Source: Paenibacillus oryzisoli (lineage in GTDB: Bacteria; Bacillota; Bacilli; Paenibacillales; NBRC-103111). Taken from it: a DNA stretch of 64,000 nucleotides. The stretch lies in the NCBI RefSeq assembly GCF_001653565.1, contig NZ_LYPB01000081.1:62001-126000 (forward strand), read 5' to 3'. A program made the translations under genes and the position numbers. The notes under the pieces are model-generated. The model was not told the origin of the DNA, did no database searches, and saw nothing but the letters and a program-made list of their open reading frames with translations. Below are positions 18,377 through 28,282 of the stretch, one piece after another; the stretch's first letter is position 1; each line of letters opens with the position of its first letter.

Positions 18377-19405
18377 ATGAGCAGACCCAAACAAGTCACC
18401 ATTGTAGAAGTGGCAGCAGCAGCAGGAGTATCGATTGCCACGGTCTCCAACGTGCTGAATCGAGGTGGAATTCGGTCGTCCAAAGAGACGATTCGTAAAG
18501 TGGAAATGGCAGCAGAGCAACTGGGATATCGACGCAATACCATGGCAGCGGGATTAAGTCGTAACAAAACCTTTGAAATTGGTCTCATTGTTCCTGGGTT
18601 AACGAGTTATTACGGAAGGTTAGCCGAGTTTTTACAATTGGAAGCTCATCATGCGGGATATCATTTATCCGTTTTTTCTTCAGGAGGATTTGATCCAACT
18701 ATTGAACGAAGAAACTTGGAAGTATTACTACAGCGAAGAGTTGATGGACTCATCTGTCATGGGTTAGCGATGGGTAAGGATTCTACACGCGCAATCGTAA
18801 ATAGCGGTACGCCGCTTGTTCTTATTAATGGCTGGGGTTGGCCAGAGGACATTGCTGTTGGTGCTGTGAATTTGGGCTTTGCCGAGGCGTGTAGACAATC
18901 AACGAAATTGCTTGCTGATCGCGGTTGTGATTCACTCATATACGTAGGCAGTAAGTACTCGAATGTTATTGATGAACAGCGTCGGAACGGATTCCATCTG
19001 GGTTTAGGGCAACTGCCCGAGGAGATTCCTCATCGTATTGTTGAAATGAAGGAACTGGACGTGGATGCATTTCTCCGAGAGGTGATGGCTGGGACAGCGC
19101 AGCGAACGGGAATCATCGCTTTTGATGATCATGTGGCATTAAAGCTGCTTTCGGCGGCCAATAGACAGAGGATCGATTTCCCTAACCACTTACAAATGAT
19201 TAGTATAAACAACGACTATATGGCTAAGCATAGTTATCCTGGTATATCCAGTTGGGACATCCCTTATGAGCTCCAGGCTCAAATGGCCATCCATAAATTG
19301 CTTCATAAGTTCGGCCATTCGGTAGAGGCAAGCGAGGAGCGCGAATTTGAAGTTCCGCTTACTTTTATAGAACGAGAAACAAGCGGATTAACGGATACAA
19401 AATGA
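18377..19405 (+). CDS. LacI/GalR family transcriptional regulator
   Basis: 342 residues. The N-terminal helix-turn-helix spans about residues 6-26 (I-V-E-V-A-A-A-A-G-V-S-I-A-T-V-S-N-V-L-N), followed by the hinge-helix region Y-R-R-N-T-M-A-A-G-L. The rest is a periplasmic-binding-protein-like sugar sensor (G-L-I-V-P-G-L, R-V-D-G-L-I-C-H-G, G-I-I-A-F-D-D-H). Its own promoter carries a LacI-type palindrome. The sugar ABC operon 760 bp downstream is a plausible target, though I saw no second copy of the palindrome there. Confidence 0.9.
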   Translation: MSRPKQVTIVEVAAAAGVSIATVSNVLNRGGIRSSKETIRKVEMAAEQLGYRRNTMAAGLSRNKTFEIGLIVPGLTSYYGRLAEFLQLEAHHAGYHLSVFSSGGFDPTIERRNLEVLLQRRVDGLICHGLAMGKDSTRAIVNSGTPLVLINGWGWPEDIAVGAVNLGFAEACRQSTKLLADRGCDSLIYVGSKYSNVIDEQRRNGFHLGLGQLPEEIPHRIVEMKELDVDAFLREVMAGTAQRTGIIAFDDHVALKLLSAANRQRIDFPNHLQMISINNDYMAKHSYPGISSWDIPYELQAQMAIHKLLHKFGHSVEASEEREFEVPLTFIERETSGLTDTK

Positions 19406-19407
19406 AG

Positions 19408-19449
19408 AAAAACGTCGCAGTCTCCTTATGGGGGCTAGCGGCGTTTTTT
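19408..19449 (+). terminator. Rho-independent terminator
   Basis: AAAACGTCGC pairs with GCGGCGTTTT (one mismatch), with more pairing inside, followed by TTTTTT. It ends the LacI-family gene. Confidence 0.7.
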
Positions 19450-19493
19450 ATAAGCGGTCACTCCTCAGTATGAAATTGTGTGCCACAATCTGA

Positions 19494-19681
19494 ATTAGTC
19501 CGATTTTTCCGAATTAAAATGAGGATTCCAGTCTGATAAGGGCCAATAGTCAGGTTTTGCCGAACTAATTGCTCATTTTCCTCGCTACGGCGTTGTTAAG
19601 GCTGATTTAGTTGTGTTATTTAGGACTAATTAGGTTTAAATGATGTGGAAAGTAGGATTAGTTGGGCAAATTCGGACTAAT
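19494..19681. repeat. Intergenic 188-bp imperfect palindrome, family A
   Basis: Four 24-bp boxes related to TAGTCCGATTTTGCCGAACT: forward at 19494-19517 and 19545-19568, reversed at 19607-19630 and 19658-19681. Start-to-start distances are 51, 62 and 51 bp, and both forward/reverse pairs share the same dyad centre at 19587.5. The box at 19658 is identical over 24 bp to one at 60642. Confidence 0.85.
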
Positions 19682-20167
19682 GGATGCAAAAGACCATTTG
19701 AACTCGACGATACGCTCTGAGGGTTCTAGCCTTCGATGTCGAAAAATTCCACACTTTTTAGTTAGTTCTGCATTATCTCCACTATTTCTTGAAATCGTCT
19801 GCTAGTTTCGACCATGTAACCAACCTATACTAAGAACAAGTAAACGTTACCAAATAGCTAAGCCCAGCAGTGAAGAATGACATGATTAGTTTTTGCGATT
19901 TGCGGTTTAGGGGGTAGAATTAGTAGGTTTACGGTTTAGGGGTTATGAATTGTTGCTTACGGTTACGATCGAATTACGATTCGCGGTGAACACTTACTCT
20001 TTTCATTCGAATGTATCCGCTTTCAATAGTCGATCGCGCCAATTGCTTCTAGTCATCTCATTCATGAATCATTCCAGCAATCGCTCCCAGCAATCGCGTT
20101 CCGCATCAAGTTTCACGCATCAAGATCCACAGCTCACGCAAGTATAAATAGGAGGGGTGTTTTTACG
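19682..20167. other. Intergenic leader of the sugar ABC operon
   Basis: Contains short direct repeats (GCGGTTTAGGGG at about 19902 with CGGTTTAGGGG at about 19932, and CAGCAATCGC twice near 20077-20100). No confident promoter, riboswitch or gene was recognised. Confidence 0.35.
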
Positions 20168-21769
20168 ATGAAAAAATTGACGCTATTAGGACTCGCCACC
20201 ATGTTTGCGCTTACAGGATGTTCAGATAACAAACCGACAGAAACATCAGGAACAGCTACAGGTTCACCCAATGCGACTGGAGCGGCGAAGCCAGCTAAGC
20301 TCGCGTTGAACTGGTCAGTAGCCAGTCCATACTTAGCGAATGTGACGTTGCCTTCCGGTGACAAAGATTTCGTGAAGAAAGCCATTGAAGAGAAATTCAA
20401 CGTAGATTTGAAAATTGACTATATGGTGATAGGTAAAGAGTACCACGATAAGCTCAACGCCACATTGGCGGGAGGGGCAGCTCCTGATCTATTCATCGCG
20501 GGCGGTGCAGAGTCACAGAAATACATCACGGATGGGATTACGGCTAATCTGACTCCTTACTTCACCAAAGAAGCCATTCCAAACTACTACAAATGGGTAT
20601 CCAAAGATGAAGTAGATGCGTTCCAGCTCAAGCAAGGGGAATTCACGCGTGGGATTGATCCTTTCCAACGCAACTCCTATGCGTCTTGGTACATCCGCCA
20701 GGATTGGCTAGATAAGCTGGGGCTTAAATCTCCGAAAAATTACGCCGAATTGACCAATGTCTTAACACAATTCACCAAAGGTGATCCAGATGGCAACGGC
20801 AAACAAGATTCGTACGGCTTTTCAGCAGCAGGCAGTGGTGTAACCTTACCTCTCGATTTCCCGCAATGGTTAAATAATGGTTTCGTCGCAGACTTCCAAA
20901 TTGTTGACAACAGTTACGTGGATAACCGTACTGACCTTAAAGTGCAAGGTGTCCTTGAACAAGTCGTGGAATGGAACAATGCAGGAATTGTTGATCCGGA
21001 TTGGTTCTTAAATAAGGCACCTGCTCATTTTGATAAAGCAGCTCAAGGCAAAGTTGGTATGATCTTTAGTCTCGATAAAAATACGGCGTTAGACAGCTCG
21101 GCGACAAGTGTACAAAATCGTTCAAAGGCGCTGGATCCCAAAGCCAATTGGCAGCCTATTTACCCGTTGGATAAACCGGTACTTTGGAAATACAACGTAC
21201 CTGAAGCTACGATTTTAATTAGTAAAACAACAGCCGATAAAACCCCTGACAAAGTGAAGCGCTCCATGGAAATTCTGAACTGGCTGACAGGTGAAGAAGG
21301 CTTCCTGCTTACGCATTATGGTCAAGAAGGCAAACATTATACGAAATCCGGCAATAAAATTACGTTGAACGTGGCTAACTTCGAAGCGGATATCGCCAAA
21401 GCTGGCAACTGGTTGAACGTGTACGCTGCCTTTACGCCGGATGAGCCGAATGTACTTGGACTTGAGTTGATTGATTCCCGTATTTCTGAGCATGACCGTG
21501 CAATTCTGAAAACGGTTGAGAGCTTTCCGAAGCATAACGCTTTGCCTCCAGTGAGCTTAGTTCCTCCTGCTGGCATTAATATTGGAGATTTCCGCAAAGA
21601 AATGAGTAAATTCCACATCAAAGCGGTGTTGGAAGACAAAAGCGGCAAAAACTGGCCGCAATACCGTGAAGAGCTGATGACGAAATACAAAGGCAGAGAT
21701 ATTTTCACGGAGTACACGAAGCAAATTAACTCGGTACTGAAGGATAAGAAGTTGAACGATTTCAAATAA
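20168..21769 (+). CDS. Extracellular solute-binding lipoprotein (LplA/YtcQ-type sugar transporter)
   Basis: 533 residues; AGGAGGGG upstream of ATG 20168. The signal peptide ends in the lipobox L-T-G-C (Cys18). The mature protein has the family 1 solute-binding fold: a Y-H-D-K-L-N-A-T-L-A-G-G-A-A-P-D-L-F segment, Y-A-S-W-Y-I-R-Q-D-W-L-D-K-L-G-L-K-S-P-K-N-Y, and G-D-P-D-G-N-G-K-Q-D-S-Y-G. Length (over 500) and these signatures match the LplA/YtcQ group used for complex oligosaccharides. A stem-loop and two permease genes follow, then a dehydrogenase and a YesM/YesN pair, which probably control the operon. The sugar is unknown. Confidence 0.9.
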   Translation: MKKLTLLGLATMFALTGCSDNKPTETSGTATGSPNATGAAKPAKLALNWSVASPYLANVTLPSGDKDFVKKAIEEKFNVDLKIDYMVIGKEYHDKLNATLAGGAAPDLFIAGGAESQKYITDGITANLTPYFTKEAIPNYYKWVSKDEVDAFQLKQGEFTRGIDPFQRNSYASWYIRQDWLDKLGLKSPKNYAELTNVLTQFTKGDPDGNGKQDSYGFSAAGSGVTLPLDFPQWLNNGFVADFQIVDNSYVDNRTDLKVQGVLEQVVEWNNAGIVDPDWFLNKAPAHFDKAAQGKVGMIFSLDKNTALDSSATSVQNRSKALDPKANWQPIYPLDKPVLWKYNVPEATILISKTTADKTPDKVKRSMEILNWLTGEEGFLLTHYGQEGKHYTKSGNKITLNVANFEADIAKAGNWLNVYAAFTPDEPNVLGLELIDSRISEHDRAILKTVESFPKHNALPPVSLVPPAGINIGDFRKEMSKFHIKAVLEDKSGKNWPQYREELMTKYKGRDIFTEYTKQINSVLKDKKLNDFK

Positions 21770-21787
21770 AATGTGGCTAGGCATCGA

Positions 21788-21818
21788 GGGGAACCCTAGG
21801 AAAGTTCAAGGGTTTCCT
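21788..21818 (+). terminator. Intercistronic stem-loop after the binding-protein gene
   Basis: GGGAACCCT and AGGGTTTCC form an imperfect stem between the binding-protein and permease genes. It may stabilise or attenuate the transcript so that the binding protein is made in excess. Confidence 0.5.
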
Positions 21819-21859
21819 TCTGCCTTCTATCTAGAAACGACAACTAGGAGGAGATGGCG

Positions 21860-22819
21860 ATGGCGGAAACCATAGCTGCAAAACAAGAGAAATCTACCGT
21901 TTCACGCCCGATGAGGCAGGGCAAGCTACGCAGTATATATCTGAGCAGATGGTTTTACCTCATGATGATTCCTGGCTTGATCTATTATGCATTATTTCAT
22001 TACGCCCCGATGATGGGAGCCCTGATTGCTTTTCAAGACTACAACCTCATGAAAGGAATTTGGGGAAGTCCTTGGGTGGGGTTCGATAATTTCCGAGTCA
22101 TATTTGATAATCCTGAATTTGTACGCATCATGAGAAATACCTTACTGATTAGTGTTTACAAAATCGTTGGCAGCATGGTACCCGATGTTATCCTTGCACT
22201 GATGTTGAATGAAGTCCGGGTTAGATGGTTTAAACGCGCTGTACAAACGATTACGTATGGGCCCTATTTTCTGTCGTGGGTTATTGTGTACGGCTTAGCA
22301 TTCTCCTTCCTAGCGCCAGGATCTGGTTTAATCAGTACCTTCGTACGCGATATGGGTTGGGGATCGATTGATTTATTAACGAATAAGGATTTCTTTAGAC
22401 CCTTACTAGTTCTGACAGAAATTTGGAAAAACACCGGATTCGGAGCCATTATTTATTTAGCAGCTCTGGCATCCATCAACCAGGAACTCTATGAAGCTGC
22501 CGTCGTAGATGGTGCAGGACGTTGGCGTCAGCTCTGGCATATTACGCTTCCGGGCATCCGTGATGTATTCGTGCTCCTGCTGATTATTCGTATCGGCGGC
22601 ATTTTGGATGCAGGCTTCGATCAGGTTTTTATCTTTTTAAATGCGCGTGTCTATGATGTGGGAGATATTGTCGATACCTGGGTGTACCGCTACGGGTTTG
22701 AGCGTCTTGAGTTTGGTGTGGCTGCAGCCATGGGTGTGTTCAAATCGGTCATCGGACTCGTGCTCGTAATTGGCGCAAATAGACTGGCTAAGAAAATGGG
22801 AGGCTCTGGCATATGGTAG
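21860..22819 (+). CDS. Sugar ABC transporter permease, LplB type
   Basis: 319 residues from ATG 21860; AGGAGGAG is 6-7 bp upstream, too close to the in-frame ATG at 21854. Six membrane helices. The N-terminal Y-Y-A-L-F-H-Y-A-P-M-M-G and the cytoplasmic E-A-A-V-V-D-G-A-G-R-W-R-Q-L-W-H-I-T-L-P-G loop (EAA motif, which contacts the ATPase) mark the LplB group of MalF-like permeases. It pairs with the next gene. No ATPase gene is in the operon, so a shared MsmK-type ATPase is expected elsewhere. Confidence 0.9.
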   Translation: MAETIAAKQEKSTVSRPMRQGKLRSIYLSRWFYLMMIPGLIYYALFHYAPMMGALIAFQDYNLMKGIWGSPWVGFDNFRVIFDNPEFVRIMRNTLLISVYKIVGSMVPDVILALMLNEVRVRWFKRAVQTITYGPYFLSWVIVYGLAFSFLAPGSGLISTFVRDMGWGSIDLLTNKDFFRPLLVLTEIWKNTGFGAIIYLAALASINQELYEAAVVDGAGRWRQLWHITLPGIRDVFVLLLIIRIGGILDAGFDQVFIFLNARVYDVGDIVDTWVYRYGFERLEFGVAAAMGVFKSVIGLVLVIGANRLAKKMGGSGIW

Positions 22820-22855
22820 CTTCAAACCGCAATGTTGGAAAAGGAGGGGATTCGC

Positions 22856-23746
22856 ATGTCTTTTGTGAGTAGTCATAAAACCAAAGGGGATCATGCCGCA
22901 GATGTGGCGATTTATACCGTCTTGGGCTTATTCGCCTTGGTTACGTTATTCCCGCTCTACTATGTGGCTATCGTCTCCATTACACCTTATGTGGAAGTTA
23001 TGAAAAACGGCGGCTTCGTCATATGGCCCGAACATGTAACGTTTCAAGCGTACAAAGAGATATTCAGCTCGCCACGGATTCCTCAAGCATTAAAAATTAC
23101 GGTATTCATCACGGTGGTTGGGACGACGCTGAATCTGGTTGTGACGACACTTCTGGCGTATCCGCTATCTAAAAAGTCAGTGCCAGGCCGCAATTTCATC
23201 TTGATGGCGCTTGTCTTTACAATGATTTTCAGCGGCGGTATTATCCCGCTTTACATTTTGGTGCGCAGCCTTGGGTTATATGATTCGGTCTGGGCACTTG
23301 TGATACCCGGTATGGTATCTACCTTTAACTTGCTGATTGTCAAAACATACTTCGAGAATCTACCTGCTGAAGTAGAGGAAGCTGCTAGGGTGGATGGCTG
23401 TGGTGAGTTAGCTACGTTATTCCGTATTGTTCTGCCGTTGTCAGCGCCGATCATGGCGACCATTGGTTTGTTCTATGGCGTTACGCATTGGAATGAGTAT
23501 TTCAAAGGGATTTTCTATCTATCCGACAAATCGCTCATGCCGATGCAGGTTGTGCTGCGAAGTATGATTCAAACGCCGAATGTCTCGACAGAGCTGTCGA
23601 TTAATTCACTCGTATTGGATGCCTTGCCGCCAGAAACGATCAAGATGGCCGTCGTTGTTGTGGCTACCTTGCCGTTATTAATTATTTATCCTTTCTTGCA
23701 GAAGTATTTTGTGAAAGGCGCTCTGCTAGGTTCAATTAAGGGGTAA
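22856..23746 (+). CDS. Sugar ABC transporter permease, YtcP/LplC type
   Basis: 296 residues from ATG 22856, with AAAGGAGGGG 6-8 bp upstream; the frame also opens at 22832. Six helices, with the EAA loop at E-E-A-A-R-V-D-G-C-G-E-L-A-T-L-F-R-I-V-L-P-L and the C-terminal Y-F-V-K-G-A-L-L-G-S-I-K-G typical of YtcP. It forms the second half of the membrane pore with the LplB-type gene. Confidence 0.9.
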   Translation: MSFVSSHKTKGDHAADVAIYTVLGLFALVTLFPLYYVAIVSITPYVEVMKNGGFVIWPEHVTFQAYKEIFSSPRIPQALKITVFITVVGTTLNLVVTTLLAYPLSKKSVPGRNFILMALVFTMIFSGGIIPLYILVRSLGLYDSVWALVIPGMVSTFNLLIVKTYFENLPAEVEEAARVDGCGELATLFRIVLPLSAPIMATIGLFYGVTHWNEYFKGIFYLSDKSLMPMQVVLRSMIQTPNVSTELSINSLVLDALPPETIKMAVVVVATLPLLIIYPFLQKYFVKGALLGSIKG

Positions 23747-23764
23747 TGGAGGATTGTAACGGCT

Positions 23765-24784
23765 ATGAGAGCAGTCATTGCACGATCAGGCAGCGTGGAA
23801 ATCATGAACATGGAGGAGCCGAATGTAGAAGCCAATTACGTGTTGGTAGAAACGGTCTACTCTGCGATCAGTCCAGGCACCGAAATGATGCTGAAAGATA
23901 TACAGTCTACCGAGCCGATTTTCTTAGGCTATAGCGCCATGGGGCAGGTGAGGGAAGTCGGGGAGGGTATTACGCATGTGAAGAAAGGGGACCGCGTCGC
24001 TTGCTATGGTTCGCCGTTTGTTCGTCATGCCGAGCTTCTCAAAGTCCCGATGCATCTGGTGGTTCCCTTGCCCCAGCAAGTGGACGCCCAAGAAGCAGCT
24101 CATGTAGGGCTCGGCGCTATTGCTACTCATGCACTGAGGCAGGCGGATCTGCGATTCGGCGAGTCAGTCCTCGTTGTTGGCTTAGGCATACTAGGGCAGA
24201 TGGTGTGCCAGATTGCTGAAGCCTCAGCTAACATCGTTATCGGAATGGATCGTGTAGCCGAACGTGCGGAGAAGCTTACGGCTTCCGGCACACAGTTGGT
24301 CTATACCAACGAGGAAGACATGATGCATAACCTACCGCATATTACTGGAGGAGCTGGTGTGGATGCAGTCATTCTGTGTGTCGGTGGCGGCAACAGCGAG
24401 ATGATTGATAAAGCGCTGAGCTGGATTCGGGATAGGGGTAAAATTGTTATCGTTGGCGATGTCAGCATGACATTCAATCGCGAGCTGATGTTTCAAAAGG
24501 AAGCGCAAATCCTTATCTCCCGTGCAGGCGGGCCTGGACGATATCTGAAAGATTACGAGATGAAGGGGATCGACTATCCGATCGGGCTTGTTCGCTGGAC
24601 TGAGGGCCGCAATATGGCCGAATATATCCGTTTATTGGCAGAGCGGAAGCTGAGCATTGCGCCTTTGATCTCGCACATTTTGCCATTAGAGCGTATCGGG
24701 GAAGCTTATGACTTATATCGTAACGCGCCACAGCACGTGCTGGGCGTCGTTGTCCGTTATGGAGATTCTCAGCGCGATAGCTAG
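23765..24784 (+). CDS. Zinc-type medium-chain dehydrogenase/reductase
   Basis: 339 residues, 18 bp after the permease gene with GGAGG between. The GroES-like N-terminal half has a Y-S-A-I-S-P-G-T-E-M segment, and the Rossmann half has V-V-G-L-G-I-L-G-Q-M at about residues 137-146. The classical catalytic Cys-x-His zinc site is not obvious, and the four-cysteine structural loop is absent. This resembles the MDR subgroup with S-P-G-T-E near residue 39, often annotated as alcohol dehydrogenase or BchC-like. As part of the importer operon it probably oxidises or reduces the imported sugar or polyol. Confidence 0.82.
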   Translation: MRAVIARSGSVEIMNMEEPNVEANYVLVETVYSAISPGTEMMLKDIQSTEPIFLGYSAMGQVREVGEGITHVKKGDRVACYGSPFVRHAELLKVPMHLVVPLPQQVDAQEAAHVGLGAIATHALRQADLRFGESVLVVGLGILGQMVCQIAEASANIVIGMDRVAERAEKLTASGTQLVYTNEEDMMHNLPHITGGAGVDAVILCVGGGNSEMIDKALSWIRDRGKIVIVGDVSMTFNRELMFQKEAQILISRAGGPGRYLKDYEMKGIDYPIGLVRWTEGRNMAEYIRLLAERKLSIAPLISHILPLERIGEAYDLYRNAPQHVLGVVVRYGDSQRDS

Positions 24785-24858
24785 TTAAATCTCTATTAAT
24801 TTTCTATACTGTAGATAGGAGTTTCATAATAGGGTCTGTAGGTATAGGGGGATCTGGC

Positions 24859-26595
24859 ATGTTTCGTCGGCTTAGAAGAACTAACTTCATTTCCAGCGTC
24901 TCTACGAAGCTCTTTATCCTTACCTTTATGTCGGTCATCGTGCTGTTTTTGGTGATTGGCGTGTTCAGTTACCAACGACTCTTCGAGCCTATCAAGCAAG
25001 ACAACGAAAAAGTGCTGCAAGGCTCTGTCGTGCAAGTCGAAAATTATATTAAAACTTTAATGAATAATATACAAACGCAGTTGATTTTCCTCTCCACGCC
25101 AGTCCTCTATAATATGGGGGAAAAAGATTTCGTCCAGCTCATGGAAAATGTACTAACCTACCACCAGGAGGAGATTTCTAGTATTTATGTCATTGAAGAT
25201 AACGCGGTACGGATTTCTGCTCCGTTTGGGTATCGTGTTTATGTTCCCCAAGAACGCATAACGGAAATCACCAATCAAACGAGCAAAACGGGCTTCTGGT
25301 GGAGCCCTCCTCATACGATCAATGACCACTTCGTGCTGACAGTCGCTAAGCAAATCGACAATCGGCGGGTGGTAGCCATGGATGTCAATCTAAATGCGCT
25401 GACGGGTCCGCAAATTATTCAAGATAATCCGGACATTCAGCGGCGTATCTATTTGTTTACAGGCCAGGGCGATTACCTCTCCACGAACACGTACCTAGCA
25501 TACCCGAAGACGTATCTCAATCATTTGGAAATGAAAGAGGCGTTACAAGCACTTACGCAGCAAAGTGGTACTTCCTTTAACACCGTTCACACCTCATTTG
25601 GCAACTACAAGGTCCTTAGTTCTAATCAAAACCGCTGGGATTGGTTCGTCTTCTCCGTGATAGAGGAGTCGCAAGCTTTTCCTTTACTAGAGTCACTGAA
25701 GGAGCAATTGGTATTCGTATTGTTAGTTGCCATTATTCTTGCATTCATCCTATCCATCTGGATTACGAACTATATCCGCAAACCAGTGACGGCGATCACA
25801 AAGCAATTCAAGGCAGCGGCACGTGGTGAGCTCGAAGCACGCATCAAGTTCAAACGCAATGATGAGTTCACTCATATTGCTAATGGTTTCAACGGCATGA
25901 TGGACGATATCCAGTCCTTGTTTGACGATTTGCGCGTAGCGGAAGAAAAGAAGCGACATCACGAGCTTAAGGTGCTCCAATCACAGATTCATCCCCATTT
26001 TCTGAATAACACGCTCAATGCGATCTATTGTTTAGGGGAGACGGGACATACGCAGGAGATGTGCGAGATGATTCGCTCATTGATGGGGTTGTTGCAATAT
26101 TCAACAGATAAGGTAGGGGACATTGTAACGGTCGAGGATGAATTGGCGCAATTGGACAATTATGTGCAGATTATGAACCTGAGGTACGGGGACGTCTTTG
26201 TCATGGATATGGCTGTGCCTGAGATCTACAATGGGACACCGATTCCGAAACTGACGTTGATTACATTAGTAGAGAATAGTATTTTCTATGGACTCAGTAA
26301 GGAAGGCGTCAACCATATTATTGTGTGTGGCAAAGAGCATGAAGGGCACGGCGTGCTTCTGGAAGTCTCTGATACGGGGCCAGGGATCCCACCAGAGAAG
26401 CTGAAACTACTGCTAGAAGATTCAGGCACAGCCAATCCGAACAAAGGGTTGAACAATCTGGGGATGCGAAATGTCCAAGAGCGATTGCGGATGACATTTG
26501 GGTATGCGTATGGGCTGCATTTTGCCAATGAACCGGATGAAGGGTTAACGGTAACGATTCATCTGCCGGCCGGAGAGTCGATCGAGCAAGGATAG
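24859..26595 (+). CDS. Sensor histidine kinase, YesM type
   Basis: 578 residues. A membrane helix at about 17-37, an extracellular sensor domain to about 285, a second helix at about 285-307, a HAMP domain (I-R-K-P-V-T-A-I-T-K-Q-F) to about 360, then the histidine kinase core: Q-S-Q-I-H-P-H-F-L-N-N-T-L-N with the phospho-acceptor His378, and an ATPase domain with L-V-E-N-S-I-F-Y-G, D-T-G-P-G-I-P and G-L-N-N-L-G-M-R-N. This H-P-H-F-L-N-N arrangement is the YesM family, whose members sense extracellular carbohydrates or binding proteins. The response regulator gene lies 24 bp downstream. Confidence 0.93.
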   Translation: MFRRLRRTNFISSVSTKLFILTFMSVIVLFLVIGVFSYQRLFEPIKQDNEKVLQGSVVQVENYIKTLMNNIQTQLIFLSTPVLYNMGEKDFVQLMENVLTYHQEEISSIYVIEDNAVRISAPFGYRVYVPQERITEITNQTSKTGFWWSPPHTINDHFVLTVAKQIDNRRVVAMDVNLNALTGPQIIQDNPDIQRRIYLFTGQGDYLSTNTYLAYPKTYLNHLEMKEALQALTQQSGTSFNTVHTSFGNYKVLSSNQNRWDWFVFSVIEESQAFPLLESLKEQLVFVLLVAIILAFILSIWITNYIRKPVTAITKQFKAAARGELEARIKFKRNDEFTHIANGFNGMMDDIQSLFDDLRVAEEKKRHHELKVLQSQIHPHFLNNTLNAIYCLGETGHTQEMCEMIRSLMGLLQYSTDKVGDIVTVEDELAQLDNYVQIMNLRYGDVFVMDMAVPEIYNGTPIPKLTLITLVENSIFYGLSKEGVNHIIVCGKEHEGHGVLLEVSDTGPGIPPEKLKLLLEDSGTANPNKGLNNLGMRNVQERLRMTFGYAYGLHFANEPDEGLTVTIHLPAGESIEQG

Positions 26596-26619
26596 CATCG
26601 GGGAGGGGACGAGACGATC

Positions 26620-28221
26620 ATGCTGAAAATACTGATGGTAGATGACGAGAAATGGGTAAGGGAGCGCTTTGCGCAGCGTATTCCTTGGTCAGATGGGGGA
26701 TTTGTGTTCATGGGCGCGGCCTCTAGTGCCAAAGAAGCAATTAGCATGATCGAGCGGGAAGTTCCTCATCTGCTGCTGACGGATATTACGATGCCCAATA
26801 TGAACGGACTGGAGCTGGCTGCCTATGTGCGTAAAAGATGGCCGCGCATCCGAATCGTTATCCTAACTGCTTACGGTGAGTTCGAATATGCGAGGCAGGC
26901 GATTGAGTTAGGTGTGGATAACTACTTAATTAAGCTCGCGCAAACGCCAGAGCAAATTCTAGAAGCATGCCGCAAGGTGGCTGAGGACCTAGTGCAAGAG
27001 ATGGATATTGATCTGAAGCTGGCGATGCAGCTCAAGCTCGAACGCGAGAAGAAGTGGGCAAAGAAGCGCCAATGGACAGATCGGCTGTTGGAAGACGAGG
27101 GAAGTATGCAAGAGCTTCTTGTGCCAAGTGAATGGCTGGCAGGTGTAGAGTCTGCGAGTTATGTGACGGGAATTACGTTAGGTTGGCGTGCGACGGAGAG
27201 TTCAGGGCAAGGCGATACTTCTCTTGAGGAGCTGGAGCAGCGGCAAAGTCAACTAGCTGATCTACTTGAAGCCAAACTGGATGGGCAGATGTTAGGCGAG
27301 GGTAACGGATTGGCTATTCTCCCTGTGCAACACAGCCAATTGCTACTTCTCATTGGATCGAAGCGAGAGGTACCTGCTTTTCATTTGAATCAATTAGCAA
27401 GAATGGCGCAAGAGGCGGTAAGCAGCATTATTTCTACGAAAAGCCTCGTTCATATTGGTTCGGTAGAAGAGCTAGGGAAGTCAAGAGTGACAGTGAAACA
27501 GCTAGCTGATCTTATCCGCAAAGGTAGGGATGGACTAGCTGCGTATTTCTATTCAGATCAAAGTAAGCCGTCCATCGTGCTTCGGCGGCTCGATGCGGAA
27601 CAGACGAGAGAATGGACGGCAGCTGTTGTCAAAGCGCTGCAGCGCGAGAATGGAGAGGCGTTTCGAGAAGCAGTCACTGTAATGATTACGCGTGGTGTGC
27701 CGCTCATTCATCCAGGGGATTTGCTCCGTCTGACGAAACAGATGCTTCAACCTGAACTTGTGCGGCTGCCAGACGAAGTCGTCGCTAGGTTAAGCCGGAT
27801 CGACCGGCTAACGACGTGGGACACGTACTGTGATTGGTGGCTGGAAACCATTGATGCCATCTGCGAATGGTGGACTCAGAAGGCGCAGCCTCCAGTAACG
27901 GTACGGAAGGAGATTCAGTGGATGTGCCGCTACATTCGCGAGCATTTCCAAGCTGATCTGCAGCTGGCAGAGCTCGCCAAGCTCGTGCATATGCATCCTT
28001 CGTATGCGGGGCAAATGTTCAAACAGGAGATCGGCGAGAATTTTCTGGAATACGTGAACAGAGTGCGTATGGAGAAAGCTAGCGAGATGCTGGAGAGAAC
28101 CACCATGAAAATTTATGAAGTATCTGGCGCTGTTGGCATCTCTGACTATCGTTATTTTTGCAAGTTATTTAAGAGCCATACGGGCGTTACGCCAACACAG
28201 TATAAGAGTAAGATGGGGTAA
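26620..28221 (+). CDS. Response regulator with AraC-type DNA-binding domain, YesN type
   Basis: 533 residues. The receiver domain (1-120) has D8-D9, the phosphorylated Asp55 in L-L-T-D-I-T-M-P-N, T-A-Y-G-E-F-E-Y-A and a lysine at L-I-K. A long linker follows, then two C-terminal AraC helix-turn-helix motifs from about residue 430 (L-A-E-L-A-K-L-V-H-M-H-P-S-Y-A-G-Q-M-F-K and I-Y-E-V-S-G-A-V-G-I-S-D-Y-R-Y-F-C-K-L-F-K). It is probably phosphorylated by the YesM-type kinase and activates the upstream importer operon. Confidence 0.93.
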   Translation: MLKILMVDDEKWVRERFAQRIPWSDGGFVFMGAASSAKEAISMIEREVPHLLLTDITMPNMNGLELAAYVRKRWPRIRIVILTAYGEFEYARQAIELGVDNYLIKLAQTPEQILEACRKVAEDLVQEMDIDLKLAMQLKLEREKKWAKKRQWTDRLLEDEGSMQELLVPSEWLAGVESASYVTGITLGWRATESSGQGDTSLEELEQRQSQLADLLEAKLDGQMLGEGNGLAILPVQHSQLLLLIGSKREVPAFHLNQLARMAQEAVSSIISTKSLVHIGSVEELGKSRVTVKQLADLIRKGRDGLAAYFYSDQSKPSIVLRRLDAEQTREWTAAVVKALQRENGEAFREAVTVMITRGVPLIHPGDLLRLTKQMLQPELVRLPDEVVARLSRIDRLTTWDTYCDWWLETIDAICEWWTQKAQPPVTVRKEIQWMCRYIREHFQADLQLAELAKLVHMHPSYAGQMFKQEIGENFLEYVNRVRMEKASEMLERTTMKIYEVSGAVGISDYRYFCKLFKSHTGVTPTQYKSKMG

Positions 28222-28282
28222 TCGCAGTCTATGAAGAGTTGAACGCCAAAGCTGAGGGTTATCTGACGTTAGTGTAAGGATC

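Noticed and set aside
19950..20147. 65-residue plus-strand frame before the solute-binding gene
   Set aside because: Low complexity, no ribosome binding site, and it lies in a repeat-rich leader.
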